DNA of 64,000 bases from Moringa oleifera. Lineage: Eukaryota > Streptophyta > Magnoliopsida > Brassicales > Moringaceae. How positions within the stretch are numbered: position 1 is the first letter of the stretch; every line of letters begins with the position of its first letter. Where the stretch lies: assembly GCA_021397835.1 (NCBI GenBank), contig JAJFZO010000747.1, positions 374,501-438,500 of the forward strand, given 5' to 3'. The translations under genes were made by a program, and so were the position numbers. The notes beneath the pieces were generated by a model. The model was given only the letters and a program-made list of their open reading frames with translations, had not been told where the DNA came from and searched no databases. Of the stretch, positions 11,308 to 23,900 are shown piece by piece.

Positions 11308-13450
11308 TTTTCATGATCTTTATACAGGGTTGAGTTGTTTAGTATAAAGTAACAAATATATTTATTAAATTTATAATTATAACACAAAATATAAAAAATT
11401 TTATTCATTAATTTTATAAATTAGCACAAATCATAATCTATTCAAAAACTCAACATAATTCATATCACTAGGAATCTTTGTATATTATTTACACAAAAAA
11501 ATCTCAAAGATAAGTCTTAAGATTTTTACATTTAATAAAATAATAAATTTAATGATTTAAAATTTTATTAATTTATTAAATAAGACTTCATAAGTTTATA
11601 TCAGCAGAAAATTCTCTTGTTCTTGTTTAAAGTACAAAATTGCATGTCTAAAGCTTCTTTCCTATAGCAAAAGGCTCCCAAGTGACACTATCTAGGATGA
11701 AAATATTATTGTAAATTAGAGCAATATTAGTTGCTAATGATGTTATTTTCATGTCCAAAGCAACCTACTTAATGATGTTCGTGCATGTCATGATTCTAGC
11801 TATTTACCATTCCAATTTTTAAAATTTTCATACTTGGGGACCCTAAAAACCACTTAAATTCATCAATGTGATGCTATGAAACTCTTCATTTTCCACTAAC
11901 TTGTGTTTTTGTATTTGTTACATCTAATGGGGCGGTCCAAATAAAAGGTCATCGTTCACCAAAAGCCAATAGGCATCAAATTTTTGCACGAGATAAAAAG
12001 CAATAAAGATCAACTTTAATTATACGTGTCATAAAGCATGCCAAAGTAAATTAATCAAAATTACTAATATTAATTAATATTTTTGTGACTATATATGTAC
12101 AATGTATATATGTATTAGTAATCATGATTAAATTAATTAATTAAAAGCTCACTTTATTAGATTCAACATTTGAAAAGGCTCATTGTTTTTGAAGGTTTGC
12201 GGTATAAACAGATGTCGAAGATTTTCTATTCGTCCATCTTAGTATTTTTTTATCAGTTTTTTAATTTGAAATACAAATTGTATTCTTATAATATTAATTT
12301 GAATTTTTAAAAATAAATAAATTAAAAAAATAACTATTAATTTTATTAAATTATTATCTGATATACTTTTTTCTAAAAGCTTAATTCAAATTTAAAAAAA
12401 AAAAAAAAACATCTTAACCTCTAATAAAAGGAGTATGAAAAATAAGGGACGATGGATTCCATTTTAAATAAAATGTAGCAATTATTTGATGTGTTGCGGA
12501 TAAAGCAATCTTCCACTTTATTAAGCCTCTTTGTTCCATACAATTCCTCACAATTGAAGAGATCCAATGCCACAAGAGCGACCCATTAAATTTCATAAGG
12601 GAGAATTCAAAGAAAGAAGAAAGCATCCTCTTTAATTTGTTTATCATTATTACAATTAACCACATTAATCAGATCCAAATTAATTAGGTGGAAGAGCTAT
12701 GAAAGGAGATATGATAAACTCTATATCGCCAAACAAATCGGAAAAGATGAGAACCAATAGAGAGCATACAAATGTGAAGCATTAAACTCTAAATATATCC
12801 CAAAACTTCAAAAATTTAAATTTAAATTCAAAATTCTTAACCATTCACCCTTATATTAAATTTTAATAAAATTTTAAAATTTCAAACCACGAATCAATTT
12901 CAAATCTTTAACATGGAAATTTTGGATGATTGCATGTAAAATTATTACTTATTAGTACTTCTCTTCGGACAAATTAATATATATTTTTTTTTAACTTTCA
13001 ATGACTATATTTTCTATATTTAATCAAAACTCAATTTTTAAAAAGTGACAAATGAAACTTTAATTTATTAATTTAATATAAATTAAATTTTGAGTGAAAT
13101 GATAGTGAAAATTTAAGGATATTTTTCATAAAAATAAATGAAATATTTTTACACTCTATAGCTTAATTTTGAACAATTTTGGTCCAATGAGTTGTTTTTT
13201 TCTGTATTTTTTAATTTGTTGTAATATAATTTTTTAAAAATATTTTTAAAACTTGAAAATTATGAGAATTTTTGAAAATAATATATTGTAGATTTTTCCC
13301 TTAAAATTTATTATAAAATATATCTAAATTGAATATTTCTAATTTTTAACTTTTTTTTTATCAAATACTATTTGTTTGATAAAATATAATTAGGGTTTTA
13401 TTTTACCAATGGTGAAATTCTTCTAACTGTGTGAGGCTTGCAAGCCAGAA
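11308..13450. other. AT-rich intergenic spacer
   Basis: About 2.1 kb of AT-rich sequence with homopolymer runs (for example A-rich near 12395-12409). The 83-codon minus-strand ORF at 12414-12665 has no recognisable family resemblance. Nothing else was seen. Confidence 0.55.
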
Positions 13451-13724
13451 TTAGTGGGTCCAAGCAAGACAACATGCGCCCATTAAGATAGTGGGCTGGA
13501 GTACACAGTATTTTCCGAACTGCTTAGGCCGAGATACTAACTGGGCTCCTTCTGTTCCGCACGGCGTCGTTGAGTGTAAACTCAGAATTCGCATGGTAGT
13601 GGGTACATTACCGAAAAACCTTCCAATTTCCTTCGGTTTTTCACTAGGGCTCTTAGCACCGTTCCCTCTCTCGCTTGTTCTTAAAATTTTTCCTAGTTTC
13701 TCTCTCAGCAAGGGTTTAGCGAGA

Positions 13725-14107
13725 ATGCTAACAGGGGATATACCTCCGAATCAAACTATATACATTAAAAATCTCAATGAAAAGGTCAAGAAAGAAGGTA
13801 AGGTTTCTTCTTGTTCATTTTTCTTTTTCAGCTGAAGCTTTACTTCCTTGTCCTTTCATTTGGTTGCTGAGAAAAATCCGAAAAAGTGAGATACTCTGTT
13901 GATTAAATTCACTAGTAATAGAAGCATGAACTTGTTTAGTTGTTCGGTTGAGTTAGGAATTGCGGAGGATTGTTTGTTTGTTTGTTTTTTTTTTCCTTTC
14001 CCTGCCTCGCTTGATTGATCAGAAATTATAGAGAAGGAAATTAGACCACCAGAGTCTCTAGCAAGTTCTAGTAAACTAAGCTCATGAGATTCTTCTTGAA
14101 GGAACTG

Positions 14108-14153
<46 letters not shown>

Positions 14154-16227
14154 GGTTTCATAATTAAATGTATTGTGGGCTTCGTTTTGTTGTTCTCTTG
14201 GCTTGGCTTCAGATTTGAGCATGAAATATGTTAATCTTTGACACCCGATTTTCTTTGTCAGAATTGAAGAGATCCCTTTATTGTTTATTCTCTCAATATG
14301 GAAGAATTTTGGATGTTGTTGCCTTGAAGACACCCAAGCTTCGAGGACAAGCATGGGTAGTGTTCAGTGAAGTGACAGCTGCCAGCAATGCAGTGCGTCA
14401 GATGCAAAATTTTCCCTTTTATGATAAACCTATGGTATGGCCAAAGTTAATAGTTTGTTTGATGCTTCGCAAATGTGTGTGTTATTGCCTGGAGACAAAT
14501 GATTTGAGTTCTTGGACTTAATTCCAAATTTCCATTCATCTTAGTTATTTTCTTTAGGTTTCTAGTTTTGTAAGGATTGCAGTTTTCTTTTGGATAAAGT
14601 TTGAGAGAAGATATTGAACAATGCTAGTGAAATCAGATTTGTCAGTCTCCTTAACTTTTGATGTAGTATTTTCTTTTGTGAAGTGGAAAGTCTATGCTTA
14701 ACCTGGCCAGAACTCTAGACTTCGAATCAAATGCTCCAATGCACTCGTTCTGTAAATTATGATGGGTAGTACACACAGTCTTTTAACATTGCTTCAACTT
14801 TTAGCAGCATTTTTTGTCCAAGCAAATCCTTACTCATTTCAAATTGGAATACATGTTTATATATAAAAGTCATCTGGATTTGCATGGCTCAAAATTTTGG
14901 ACCAGCATGTCCTGCCTAGAGCTAAGAAGTCTATGACAACTTTGCATGACAAACATGTCATGATCATGTGAGTGGTAGTAGTTTTCCGTTTATTCGCAAT
15001 GTTACACTATATGTTATGTTGTTGAGTTGAGAAAATAAAACCTGAAAGGATGTCTAGGTTGCAAAACATTGATAATACCAGCTATTTCTCAGCACCATAG
15101 TTTTGGGTAAGAAGAGTCTCATAAAATTATTCAAGAGTATGATGGATTATACTAACATGCCTAAATTTCTTGGAGAAGTTTCTATGATTGCCAATGATGT
15201 GTCTTTACCCACTGGCATAGGAAGGCAGCATATTCTATCATAGTTAAGTGTGTTTTGTGCTGTATTTTTGTATATGGAGTTGGAGTAATGACATTGGAAC
15301 TCAATACATATATTTGCTGCAGCGAATACAATATGCAAAAACAAAGTCAGATTGTGTTGCTAAAGCAGATGGAACTTACGTCCCTATTGAAAAGAAAAAG
15401 AAACAAGAAGAAAAAGGTAGCAACCTGTCCTTTTTATATTGTTTACTTGGTATTAACTAATCATGTTGAAGCTTAGATAACATATCTTCAATTATCTTAA
15501 GAAATGCTGCTTTTATTTTTTGAATGAATGTGAAACTTTTTCTTCCAACGAGTTGCGGCTTTAGCCATATTGGAAAATTGATTATTTAAACATTCTGTTT
15601 TAGAGTGTTGTGTCCAGTATATTACTAGCACCACTTGGTAGCCTGATAGTTTCCTAGATCTTTTTCCTGCTTGGATGATCTGATAGCATCTGCCAAATAC
15701 TTATTTACACTACGTATATCACATTACGAAGGAGGATTCTGAGTGTTGCTGGGATGTTTAGGTAGACAATAAATTGTGCACCTTTAGTAATGCTATCTTG
15801 ACAGGGAGGTTGTCGCTAACTTGGTACCAGTGATGGACCCTGAATGGTCATTTTGATAAAATATGTAATGCATTTTCTGACTCATGGTACTATAAGGAAT
15901 ATTAGAAATTTGAGCCATTAGTTTTATGATTTGTAATGAAATTGTGGGAAACATATAAAAGGATATTTGAGGAACTACTCACTTGTCTTTCTTCTTATGG
16001 GGAGTTTACCACTGAGAACAGTCCATTTATTCCTGGAAGCATTCCATTCTTTTTCTATTTAGCTTTGTTTGATGTGGAATTCTTTTAACAAAATGTAATG
16101 CTTCTCCAGCTGAAAGAAAACGTCGTGCTGAAGAAGCTCATCAATCAACCATGGGTAATGGTGCAAGTGCACAAAATGGAGGCCAAGCTGTAAGTTTCTT
16201 GATTTGTATTTAATGTTATAATTGTCT

Positions 16228-16261
<34 letters not shown>

Positions 16262-16885
16262 CCCGTGTGATTTGCATGGACACTAGGGCATTGATACTAT
16301 AAGCTTCTCTTGTTCTGTTGAAGTATGAAAAGCCATGGGCTTAAGTTGGTATGTGGTAATCTTCAGTTTTAACCCAGTTTCTCTTTTGGTGAGCATGACC
16401 AAATTGTGGAAAAGAATGATTATATGGTCATTTGTCTGAGTACCTTATTATTCAAATTGTGTGGGTGTATTGGCATGAAATTAAGTTGCCACACCTTGTA
16501 TGAATTCCATCAACCACAATTACACTATTGAGTTTTCTTGAATATTTTAATGGTGGGCTTCACTGTGCTTCTAGATCAAGGCTGCTGATGACATACTTTC
16601 TTTGTGAATCACCTGCAGGCATCTTTCCAGCCTACACAAGAAGCAGTTGCTCCAAATAACATACTGTTCATACAGAATTTGCCTCATGAAACTACTAGCA
16701 TGATGCTGCAAGTGCTTTTCGAACAATACCCTGGGTTCAGAGAAGTCCGAATGATCGAAGCAAAGCCAGGTATCGCCTTTGTAGAATTTGAAGATGACGT
16801 GCAATCCTCCATGGCCATGCAGGCCCTTCAGGGCTTCAAAATCACACCTCAAAATCCCATGGCCATCACTTTCGCCAAGAAGTAG
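13725..16885 (+). CDS. U2B'': U2 small nuclear ribonucleoprotein B'' (two RRMs)
   Basis: U2B'' binds stem-loop IV of U2 snRNA with U2A' and is part of the spliceosomal U2 snRNP. Five exons: 13725-13797, 14262-14434, 15323-15416, 16110-16189 and 16619-16885, all GT/AG. They give 228 residues, close to the usual plant length. The first RRM has RNP2 IYIKNL and RNP1 RGQAWVVF and ends at YAKTKSD. A basic linker follows ([20 protein letters not shown]). The C-terminal RRM has ILFIQNL and GIAFVEF, and the protein ends MAITFAKK. The compact N-terminus [14 protein letters not shown] fits U2B'' better than the longer U1A. The start is the first ATG of the frame. Introns carry long (TA)n and (CT)n microsatellites. 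The gene is complete. Confidence 0.93.
14110..14145. repeat. (TA)n microsatellite in U2B'' intron 1
   Basis: About 18 uninterrupted TA units lie some 115 bases upstream of the exon 2 acceptor. Confidence 0.95.
16229..16259. repeat. (CT)n microsatellite in U2B'' intron 4
   Basis: About 15 CT units, followed by a short C run, lie 40 bases after the exon 4 donor. Confidence 0.95.
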
Positions 16886-18237
16886 AGAATCATGCTTCTG
16901 TATTATTTTATCATCTTCTTAACTTTGCAGAGGATCTGTAACAGTTGAAGAGCTTTATGGATACAGTAGACATGTGTCATGTAGATGTCAGAAACCAATC
17001 ATGTAGGTCACTTCCTTCTAGGAAGATCTTAGTTTATCAATGTTGTTCAATCTTTATTTGAAGTTTTCTCTGTTATTTTGTTTATTTCAAATTTTTTCCA
17101 TCATTTTGATAATTTGAACCTATCTAATCAACTGCTGTTTATGATACCATTAGGCTTTGATATATTGGTTCGGGTAGTGTTGTGGGTTGATTATAGTTTG
17201 TTTTTTAAGGCATTTAATTAGTAAGTTTGGGGAATTAACCATTCATTTTGAAATTTTGTTGATTTTTATGTATTTTTATTTGTAATTTGTGATGGGCCCA
17301 CTTCAAGCCTCGGAGGGTTGAATATGGTAAGATGCATGTGGTGGTGGGCTTGTCGGTCTTAGATCAAATGGTTCATGCATTTCCCGTGATGGGGAGGGGC
17401 TCTCTTTGTAGCCCATTGGATTGCAGGTTGTGTTGCGGTTGATTGGGCGACCCGTGAAGTGACAACTGCACCCTGCAACAGTAAGACGAACTGCCCGAGC
17501 GTGGCTCCCACGTTCAAACGTACAATACTTAGGTACGTGATATTTAAAGTGGATTTTAAATTTTGCCGTACCAGGATTGCCAAAAACACGGGGCCAGCCG
17601 TACCATGTGCACTTGAGTCTGTCCTTCCTCAATTGCCAACTTCACCAGAAGAGATCATTTCCTGTCTATTATTAGTTATTCTCGATTTCCTTAAATTTCC
17701 CAAAATATCCCTCCCTACTTTTTGTCAAATCATCTTGCCGCTAAGTTGTTCTTCTTTTTTCTTTTTTCATTTCAATACTTTCAGAGTTAAGTAAAAGACG
17801 ATACAGTAATTTTTTAAACTTTAACAATAGAAACACATGATTTAAGAATGAAGTTTCCATTTTTATTTAACATTAAAAAGGCACAAAATATGTTTATTTA
17901 CACAAACCCGAGTTTGATTTGGTAATTTCAGATGAGATAAGAAATTCAGAAGAGGATAAAAAAATCATGTATTAAGTCAAGAATAACCGAAGATGCCACC
18001 AATTTGCGGCATCAACCTCTCCAGCTCAGCCACTTCTGTGTTCTCTCTCTCTCTCTCTCTCTCTTTTTTTCTGTTAACGGTTACATATTTCCTTAGTCTC
18101 CAAATCCCTTCACACATTGTCCTTTCTTTCATCATTAACCAAAACGGGCCGTTTGATTTTCCTCTCTTCATCCTCAAAACCGCACTCTCTTCAGTTTTAT
18201 CCCGGAACCACCCACCCACCCACCCTGCGAGGACGAA
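16886..18237. other. U2B'' 3' UTR and FBL3 promoter region
   Basis: The stretch holds the U2B'' 3' end, a relatively GC-rich 17,300-17,640 segment with no convincing gene, and the FBL3 5' region. A (CT)n tract at 18042-18063 probably lies in the FBL3 leader. An ATG at 17993 opens a frame that overlaps the FBL3 start (see findings). Confidence 0.55.
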
Positions 18238-21200
18238 ATGGAAGGAGCAACAGAAGCAAATCCGTTTGATGTTCTTACGGAGGAGATCATATTTGCGATC
18301 CTTGACAATCTCAAAGACGACTCTTATGCCACAAAATCCTTCTCTCTCACCTGCAAGGCGTTTTACTCCATTGAATCTCTCCACCGGAAAGCTCTCAAGC
18401 CTCGCGGCTCAGAGCTCCTCCATAGAATCCTCCGCAGGTACCCTTTAATCTCACACCTGGATCTCTCCATTTGCCCTCGCTTAGACGACAGCAGATTGAG
18501 CGCATTCTCTTGCACATGGAAGGCCACTTTACTCTCAATAAACCTGTCCAGATCCAGGTCTTTTACACGTTTCGGGTTATCGACTCTGTTCATGAACTCT
18601 CTCGGACTGGTGGAGGTTGACTTGTCGAACGCGACAGAGTTGACTGACGAGGCAGCAGCAGCTATTGCGAAGGCTAAGAACTTGGAGAAGTTGTGGTTAG
18701 CGAGGTGTAAGTTGATAACAGATATGGGCATTGGGTGCATAGCTGTTGGTTGCAGAAAGTTGAGATTCCTCTGCCTGAAGTGGTGCCTGGGTGTTAGTGA
18801 TTTAGGTGTGGAGTTGGTTGCTTTGAAGTGCAAGGATATTCGGAGTCTGGATCTGTCCTTCTTGACGGTACTTCCTCTCTTCTTTTCCCCCTCTTGTTTC
18901 TCTGTTTGGTACCTGCGGAAGTTTCGACCCAATCTCTATTTCACCCACTTTACGGGTGTAGACTACTAACTTTTGCTTTGAAATGATTGTGACATGTCTC
19001 CGTATAATTGTTCTGTTTTAATTCTATGTCTAGTTTGATTGGTCTCTTTCTGTGCTTATTACTGTGTTTGGCTTTTTGTTGGACTAAACAACCTGACCAG
19101 AGAATTCAATTTCCAGATAGATTGGTACCCACGCAATGATTTTTGCCCTAATCCTGCTTACTTACAAGATTTCCTATAATTTTCTGGGCGAAGAAAGGTA
19201 TCAGTTTACTTCTCTAAGGTTGCTCCTTGTGGATAAGTCAGCAGCAAAGTCTCCAAAAAGCTGTTTCAATTATTAATTCTGCTGTTTGGACTTAGTATTA
19301 GTGCATGACTTTCTTTCTCTCTCTATAGATAGTGGAGTCAATGACCATTTAGTTTAAGTAAGAGCTGATAGAAGACGCTTTGCATATATGAGGCAACTAA
19401 ATGTACTATGTAATACTTTTCTTGTTCTTTCTTTAGATAGTTTCTTGTAAATTACATGTTATTTATTGAAATTGTGCTACAATTTTGTATGGATCTGAAT
19501 TTGATTTGTGAGTGTGTTATAGTCTTTAATGTGCGAATTCTTTTCCATTTCTGGTAAGGACATATGATAAATTCAAATGATATTATAGGCAGTCTTATCA
19601 ACTCAAAACTTTCTGTGTTTTGTATTGCAGATAACAGAACAATGTCTCCCTCCTGTCTTGCAACTACCACATCTTGAAGATTTGGTTCTTGAAGGATGCC
19701 TTGGTATTGATGATGTTGCTCTTGCAAACCTCAAGCTTGGTTGCAAGTCCTTGAAGGTACATCTCTTTTCTTATTTATGTTTACTAATTGCTGGAAATCA
19801 ATAGACAACAGTATTTTCCTAAGTTATTTATGGATAAATCAGTCATATAGACAGTTATTGAACTCTGAAACATCCAATAGAGCTTACAAGAACATGTTTA
19901 AACTAGATCATTTCGGTGGATAAATCGGATCAATTTGTTAAAATTGCATTGCAGACACTTAATATGTCAAATTGTCAGAATCTCAGTCACTTGGGTCTAT
20001 CTTCTTTGACAAATGGAGCTGAATACCTGGAGCAACTTAACTTCGCATATAGCTGTGCTGTAAGTTTCAGCCTAAGGTAAATTTTTTGTAATTTGGAAAT
20101 AGACATTGGTTCTTTGTTGATACTTTTGGTGGTGGTTTAGGTCACAGTTGATCTTGTAGCATGGCTCTACAATTTCTCAAACCTGCAATCACTTAGATTG
20201 GATGGCTGTCTGCTCACTTTTAATGGGGTAGAAACCATTGGAAATTGCTGTGCCTCACTCAAGGAGCTGAGTTTGAGTAAGTGCTCAGGAGTGACAGATG
20301 AGGCACTCTCCCTCCTTGTGCAAGCACACAAAGCATTGCAGAAGTTAGACATCACGTGTTGTCGCAGGATAACATATGCATCTGTGGATAGCATAACAAG
20401 TTCTTGTTCTGCCCTCACTTCCCTGAAGATGGAATCTTGTAGCTTGGTGTCAAAGGAAGCCTTCAAATTGATAGGACAGCGTTGCAAGTACTTGGAAGAA
20501 CTGGATTTGACAGATAATGAAGTCGACAATGAAGGTTGTACATTAAACCTAACATGTCTTTGTACATCTATTATACATTCTGTAAATGATTTGTGCAGCT
20601 GTCTTTGCAGGCTTAAAGTCCATATCTAAATGTTCAAGAATTTCTAGCTTAAAGCTTGGGATTTGCCCTAACATCAATGATTATGGTCTTGCATTTGTTG
20701 CAAGAGGATGTTCAATGCTTAAAGAGCTTGATTTGTACAGGTTCGTAAATCCTTCGCATAAATTCTACTGAGAACAGACTACCATATAAATAGGGTATTC
20801 TCGGCATCCTGTCATTGCAGGGTGATTATCAATATTGTTCTCCTCTCTGTTCCTCATGAATCTGAACTGCATAGTTTTCCTTTTATATCTGATCATATTG
20901 TAATTCTTTATATAGGTCCTCGGGGATAAGTGACGAAGGCATTGCAGCAATTTCTTACGGTTGCCCACAACTTGAGATTATCAACATAGCTTATAATGAC
21001 GTAGTAACAGATGCATCACTGGTATCATTGTCAAGATGTTCGAGATTGAAAGTACTTGAGATTCGAGGATGCGATTCTGTCTCATCGGTAGGTCTATCAG
21101 CAATTGCTATGGGATGTAGGCAACTAACTATTCTGGACATAAAAAAATGTGTCAATATTAATGACTATGGGATGCTCCCGCTTGCTCAATTCACACAGAA

Positions 21201-21997
21201 CCTGAAACAGGTGCCATATTTTTTCCCCTCTCTCATGTGGTGCAGAATGCTGCAGACTGAAACCAAACTTACATAGTTCTTGTTCGTTTCATTTTATTGC
21301 AGGTAAACTTGTCATATTGCTCAGTGTCGAATGTTGGGCTCATGGCACTAGCTAATGTCCACTGCCTACAGAACATTACTATCTTGCACAAGGCAGGTCT
21401 GACTCCAAGTGGCCTGGCAGCTGCCTTGTTGGCATGTCGAGGATTGAGTAAAGTGAAGCTCCATACTTCCTTCAAATCATTACTTCCCAGATCCCTTGTT
21501 GATTACATGGGGGAACGTGGCTGTGTTTTTCACTGGAGAAACAAATCTTTCCAGGTAACCCTTTCCTACAATGTTTCAGCTCACTTCTCATAAGGTCATA
21601 TTTTAGCTTCCAGGACACAGTATTCTATTGACTGCTTAATCAAGTAATTTAGAAGTGATGAAACAGAAGCAAGCCATCCTCTTGTATTAGATTTGTATGA
21701 TTTGACAAAGGGTCTCAGCTCATCATACCAATTTGCTTCTGCAAATAGGCTGACTGGAATGACATGGACAGATTAGGCATTAGAAATTATATAGCAACAT
21801 ATCAGTCGAGTTACATGCATGAAGCACTAGATGATACTAGTTTCTCCATGAATTTTGTCACGTGCCTTAGAAGACACTGATGCACATACGTTGAGTCATT
21901 CTTCTCACGAGAATTCTTTGTCTACGTTTGACAGGCAGAAATGTATCCCAAAGGATGGAAGCTGCATTTCGGAATATTTCCTGGAGGTCTTCTTTGA
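18238..21997 (+). CDS. FBL3: F-box/LRR-repeat protein 3
   Basis: This is a substrate receptor of SCF ubiquitin ligases: the F-box binds SKP1/ASK and the leucine-rich repeats select targets. Eight exons: 18238-18867, 19631-19756, 19955-20059, 20141-20534, 20611-20740, 20916-21210, 21303-21554 and 21935-21997. Total 664 residues, matching the plant FBL3 family (about 665). The F-box is at about residues 10-50 (FDVLTEEIIFAILDNL). At least fifteen cysteine-containing LRRs follow, of the type CKLITDMGIGCIAVGCRKLRF. The last short exon ends EMYPKGWKLHFGIF-PGGLL. It restores the family C-terminus, whereas reading through the exon 7 donor gives an unrelated tail. The start is the first ATG in the frame, just after a T/C-rich leader. 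The gene is complete and shows no breaks. The physiological target is not visible from sequence. Confidence 0.9.
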
Positions 21998-23584
21998 GAA
22001 GAGGACAAGTAGCAAATCCTTCGATGGAGAAATCAGGAAGTTGTTCTTACAGACAATAAAAGAATCAGATAGCTGAGGTTATCCACTCCATGTTTGAACG
22101 ACTACCAACTCAGTCTCCGCAGCCTGTTGGCATTTGTGTTGGAAAAGTGTCTGCTTGGATCTACTCAACCAACAGCGTACTCTGACATATCATTACTTTC
22201 TAGTCTCTCTTGGGACCACAGACAAGCCTCCAGCTCTGTTTAGCCTTTGCATATCATCCTAGGATCAAGTTAAGCTTTGACTGTAAAATACACAGTCCCC
22301 ATGAATTCTGGTCAAATGCCTTTTTCCCAATACCCAGATCAGATGCTCTGTTTGATGAACTATTTATCTGTTATATCAATTTATTTTTGTGATAATATAC
22401 AGTAAATGAACCATTTCCGCAGCTAGGGAACAGAATGTAGAGAATGATTGATCTTGGTGCGTGTGAGCTTGAATGTACCTTGAATTTCTGTAAGATAGAT
22501 GTTTCGACTTCTGGCTCGAATAGAAGCTCTTAATCTCTTATTAATATATCAATTAATACTAAGTTCTTTGATATTATCGCACTTTATCCACTAAGAACCT
22601 AATTACCCAACTAGTGGGTTAACTTGTAGGCTAAGCTTACATATCTGCTTATGTTCTGTCTCCATTTTGTGTGAAAACGTGTAGACTTAATCTAACCAAA
22701 TCATGATTGTGACTTTGATTATGAAATAAAAGGTCTATGGTTTAATTAAATTAATTACAATATGACGTAAACTAAACATATACCTTTAATGGCTCTGGAG
22801 CTTTGTGTCATTTTTTATTTCCACGATCATTAGGGCACAAATTGGTCGAGAAATTATAATTTAGAGTATAAGATACTCTGGCTAGCTTTTGGATTTCATT
22901 GACTAAAAAGGCATTACCCCTTTTACACTTTAGGACTCCTAGAATCTTCTAAGTTGCTAGATTTAATTATATCTTTTAATAACTTTTTTAATGCTTGTTT
23001 GACACTATTGCATGTTAGCCTCTAAGCTTTATTTGATCGAGATCCATATAAATGTTTTTTTGTTTTTTCCGGTTTTACATTGAGATAAAAATCATTTACT
23101 AATTTGAAATCAAATTGATTTTTTCATTAAAAAATTTAATGGTTATTTTTATAATTTAAAATAACAATATAAAATAAAAAAATTAATTATTGATTTTATT
23201 AAATTGTGGTGCGTTTATTTTGAAATTGTATATGTCATATTTCATAATTTTACATTATAAATAAAAATATATAAAATACATATAATTAGTTGTGTTATTT
23301 CTGGACATCACTTACAAAATGTAAATATGAAACAAAAATTTTGCGCATTTAATTAATTATTATTAACTATTTTTAATTATTATAAGATAAATACATTAAT
23401 TTAATTAATAATTTTTTAGAAGAAATATATTTAATCTAAACTTTTTTGGGATATGCATGGATGGCATGAAATTTGCACTTGTCATATGCCTCCCTCCGAC
23501 ACTAAAGCCAATAGGCATCAGCAGCCATTTACGGCACTGAGAAGGATAAATATTAGATATGTGATTGGGCCTCAGCCGCCACCT
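21998..23584. other. FBL3 3' UTR and AT-rich spacer before WRKY33
   Basis: The first few hundred bases are probably FBL3 3' UTR. From about 22,700 to 23,450 the sequence is AT-rich and featureless. Composition rises near 23,450, where the WRKY promoter begins. Confidence 0.55.
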
Positions 23585-23607
23585 GGTCAAAGTCACGTGC
23601 TTTGACC
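23585..23607. promoter_or_regulatory. W-box / G-box / W-box cluster upstream of WRKY33
   Basis: An inverted W-box (GGTCAA, 23585-23590), a G-box (CACGTG, 23594-23599) and a forward W-box (TTGACC, 23602-23607) form a nearly perfect palindrome with arms GGTCAAAG and CTTTGACC. A third W-box in reverse orientation lies at 23679-23684. All are about 220-320 bases before the ATG. WRKY33-type genes are known to be controlled through W-boxes, including by WRKY proteins themselves. Confidence 0.75.
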
Positions 23608-23623
23608 AAACCACGCGGGCCAA

Positions 23624-23660
23624 AACACACACACACGCACACACTCTCTCTCTCTCTCTT
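23624..23660. repeat. (CA)n-(CT)n compound microsatellite in the WRKY33 promoter/leader
   Basis: A CA run passes into a CT run just downstream of the W-box cluster. A second (CT)n run lies at 23804-23820. Such tracts are common around plant transcription starts. Confidence 0.85.
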
Positions 23661-23900
23661 TCTTCCCGTATTTTTCACGGTCAAACTTCTCGTTACCTTC
23701 GCAGAAACTGCCTTGCAAAGAAAAAGAAGAAAACTAGAAAAAAAAGAGAGAAAAACCAAAGAAGCAGAGACGCCTTGTACCTTACGTGACCGTCTTCTCC
23801 CTTCTCTCTCTCTCTCTCTCCCCCCCTTGATCCTTATATTCATCGTATAAGCTGTCTTCTTTCTGTACCTGTAACCTTAGTTCTCTCTCTGTCGCTTTTA

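Noticed and set aside
12414..12665. 83-codon minus-strand ORF in the spacer
   Set aside because: AT-rich composition, no recognisable domain, no promoter signal; consistent with chance.
17303..17794. Overlapping ORFs on both strands near 17.3-17.8 kb
   Set aside because: The frames start at non-ATG codons (for example TTG at 17632) and encode no recognisable family; the region is more likely promoter.
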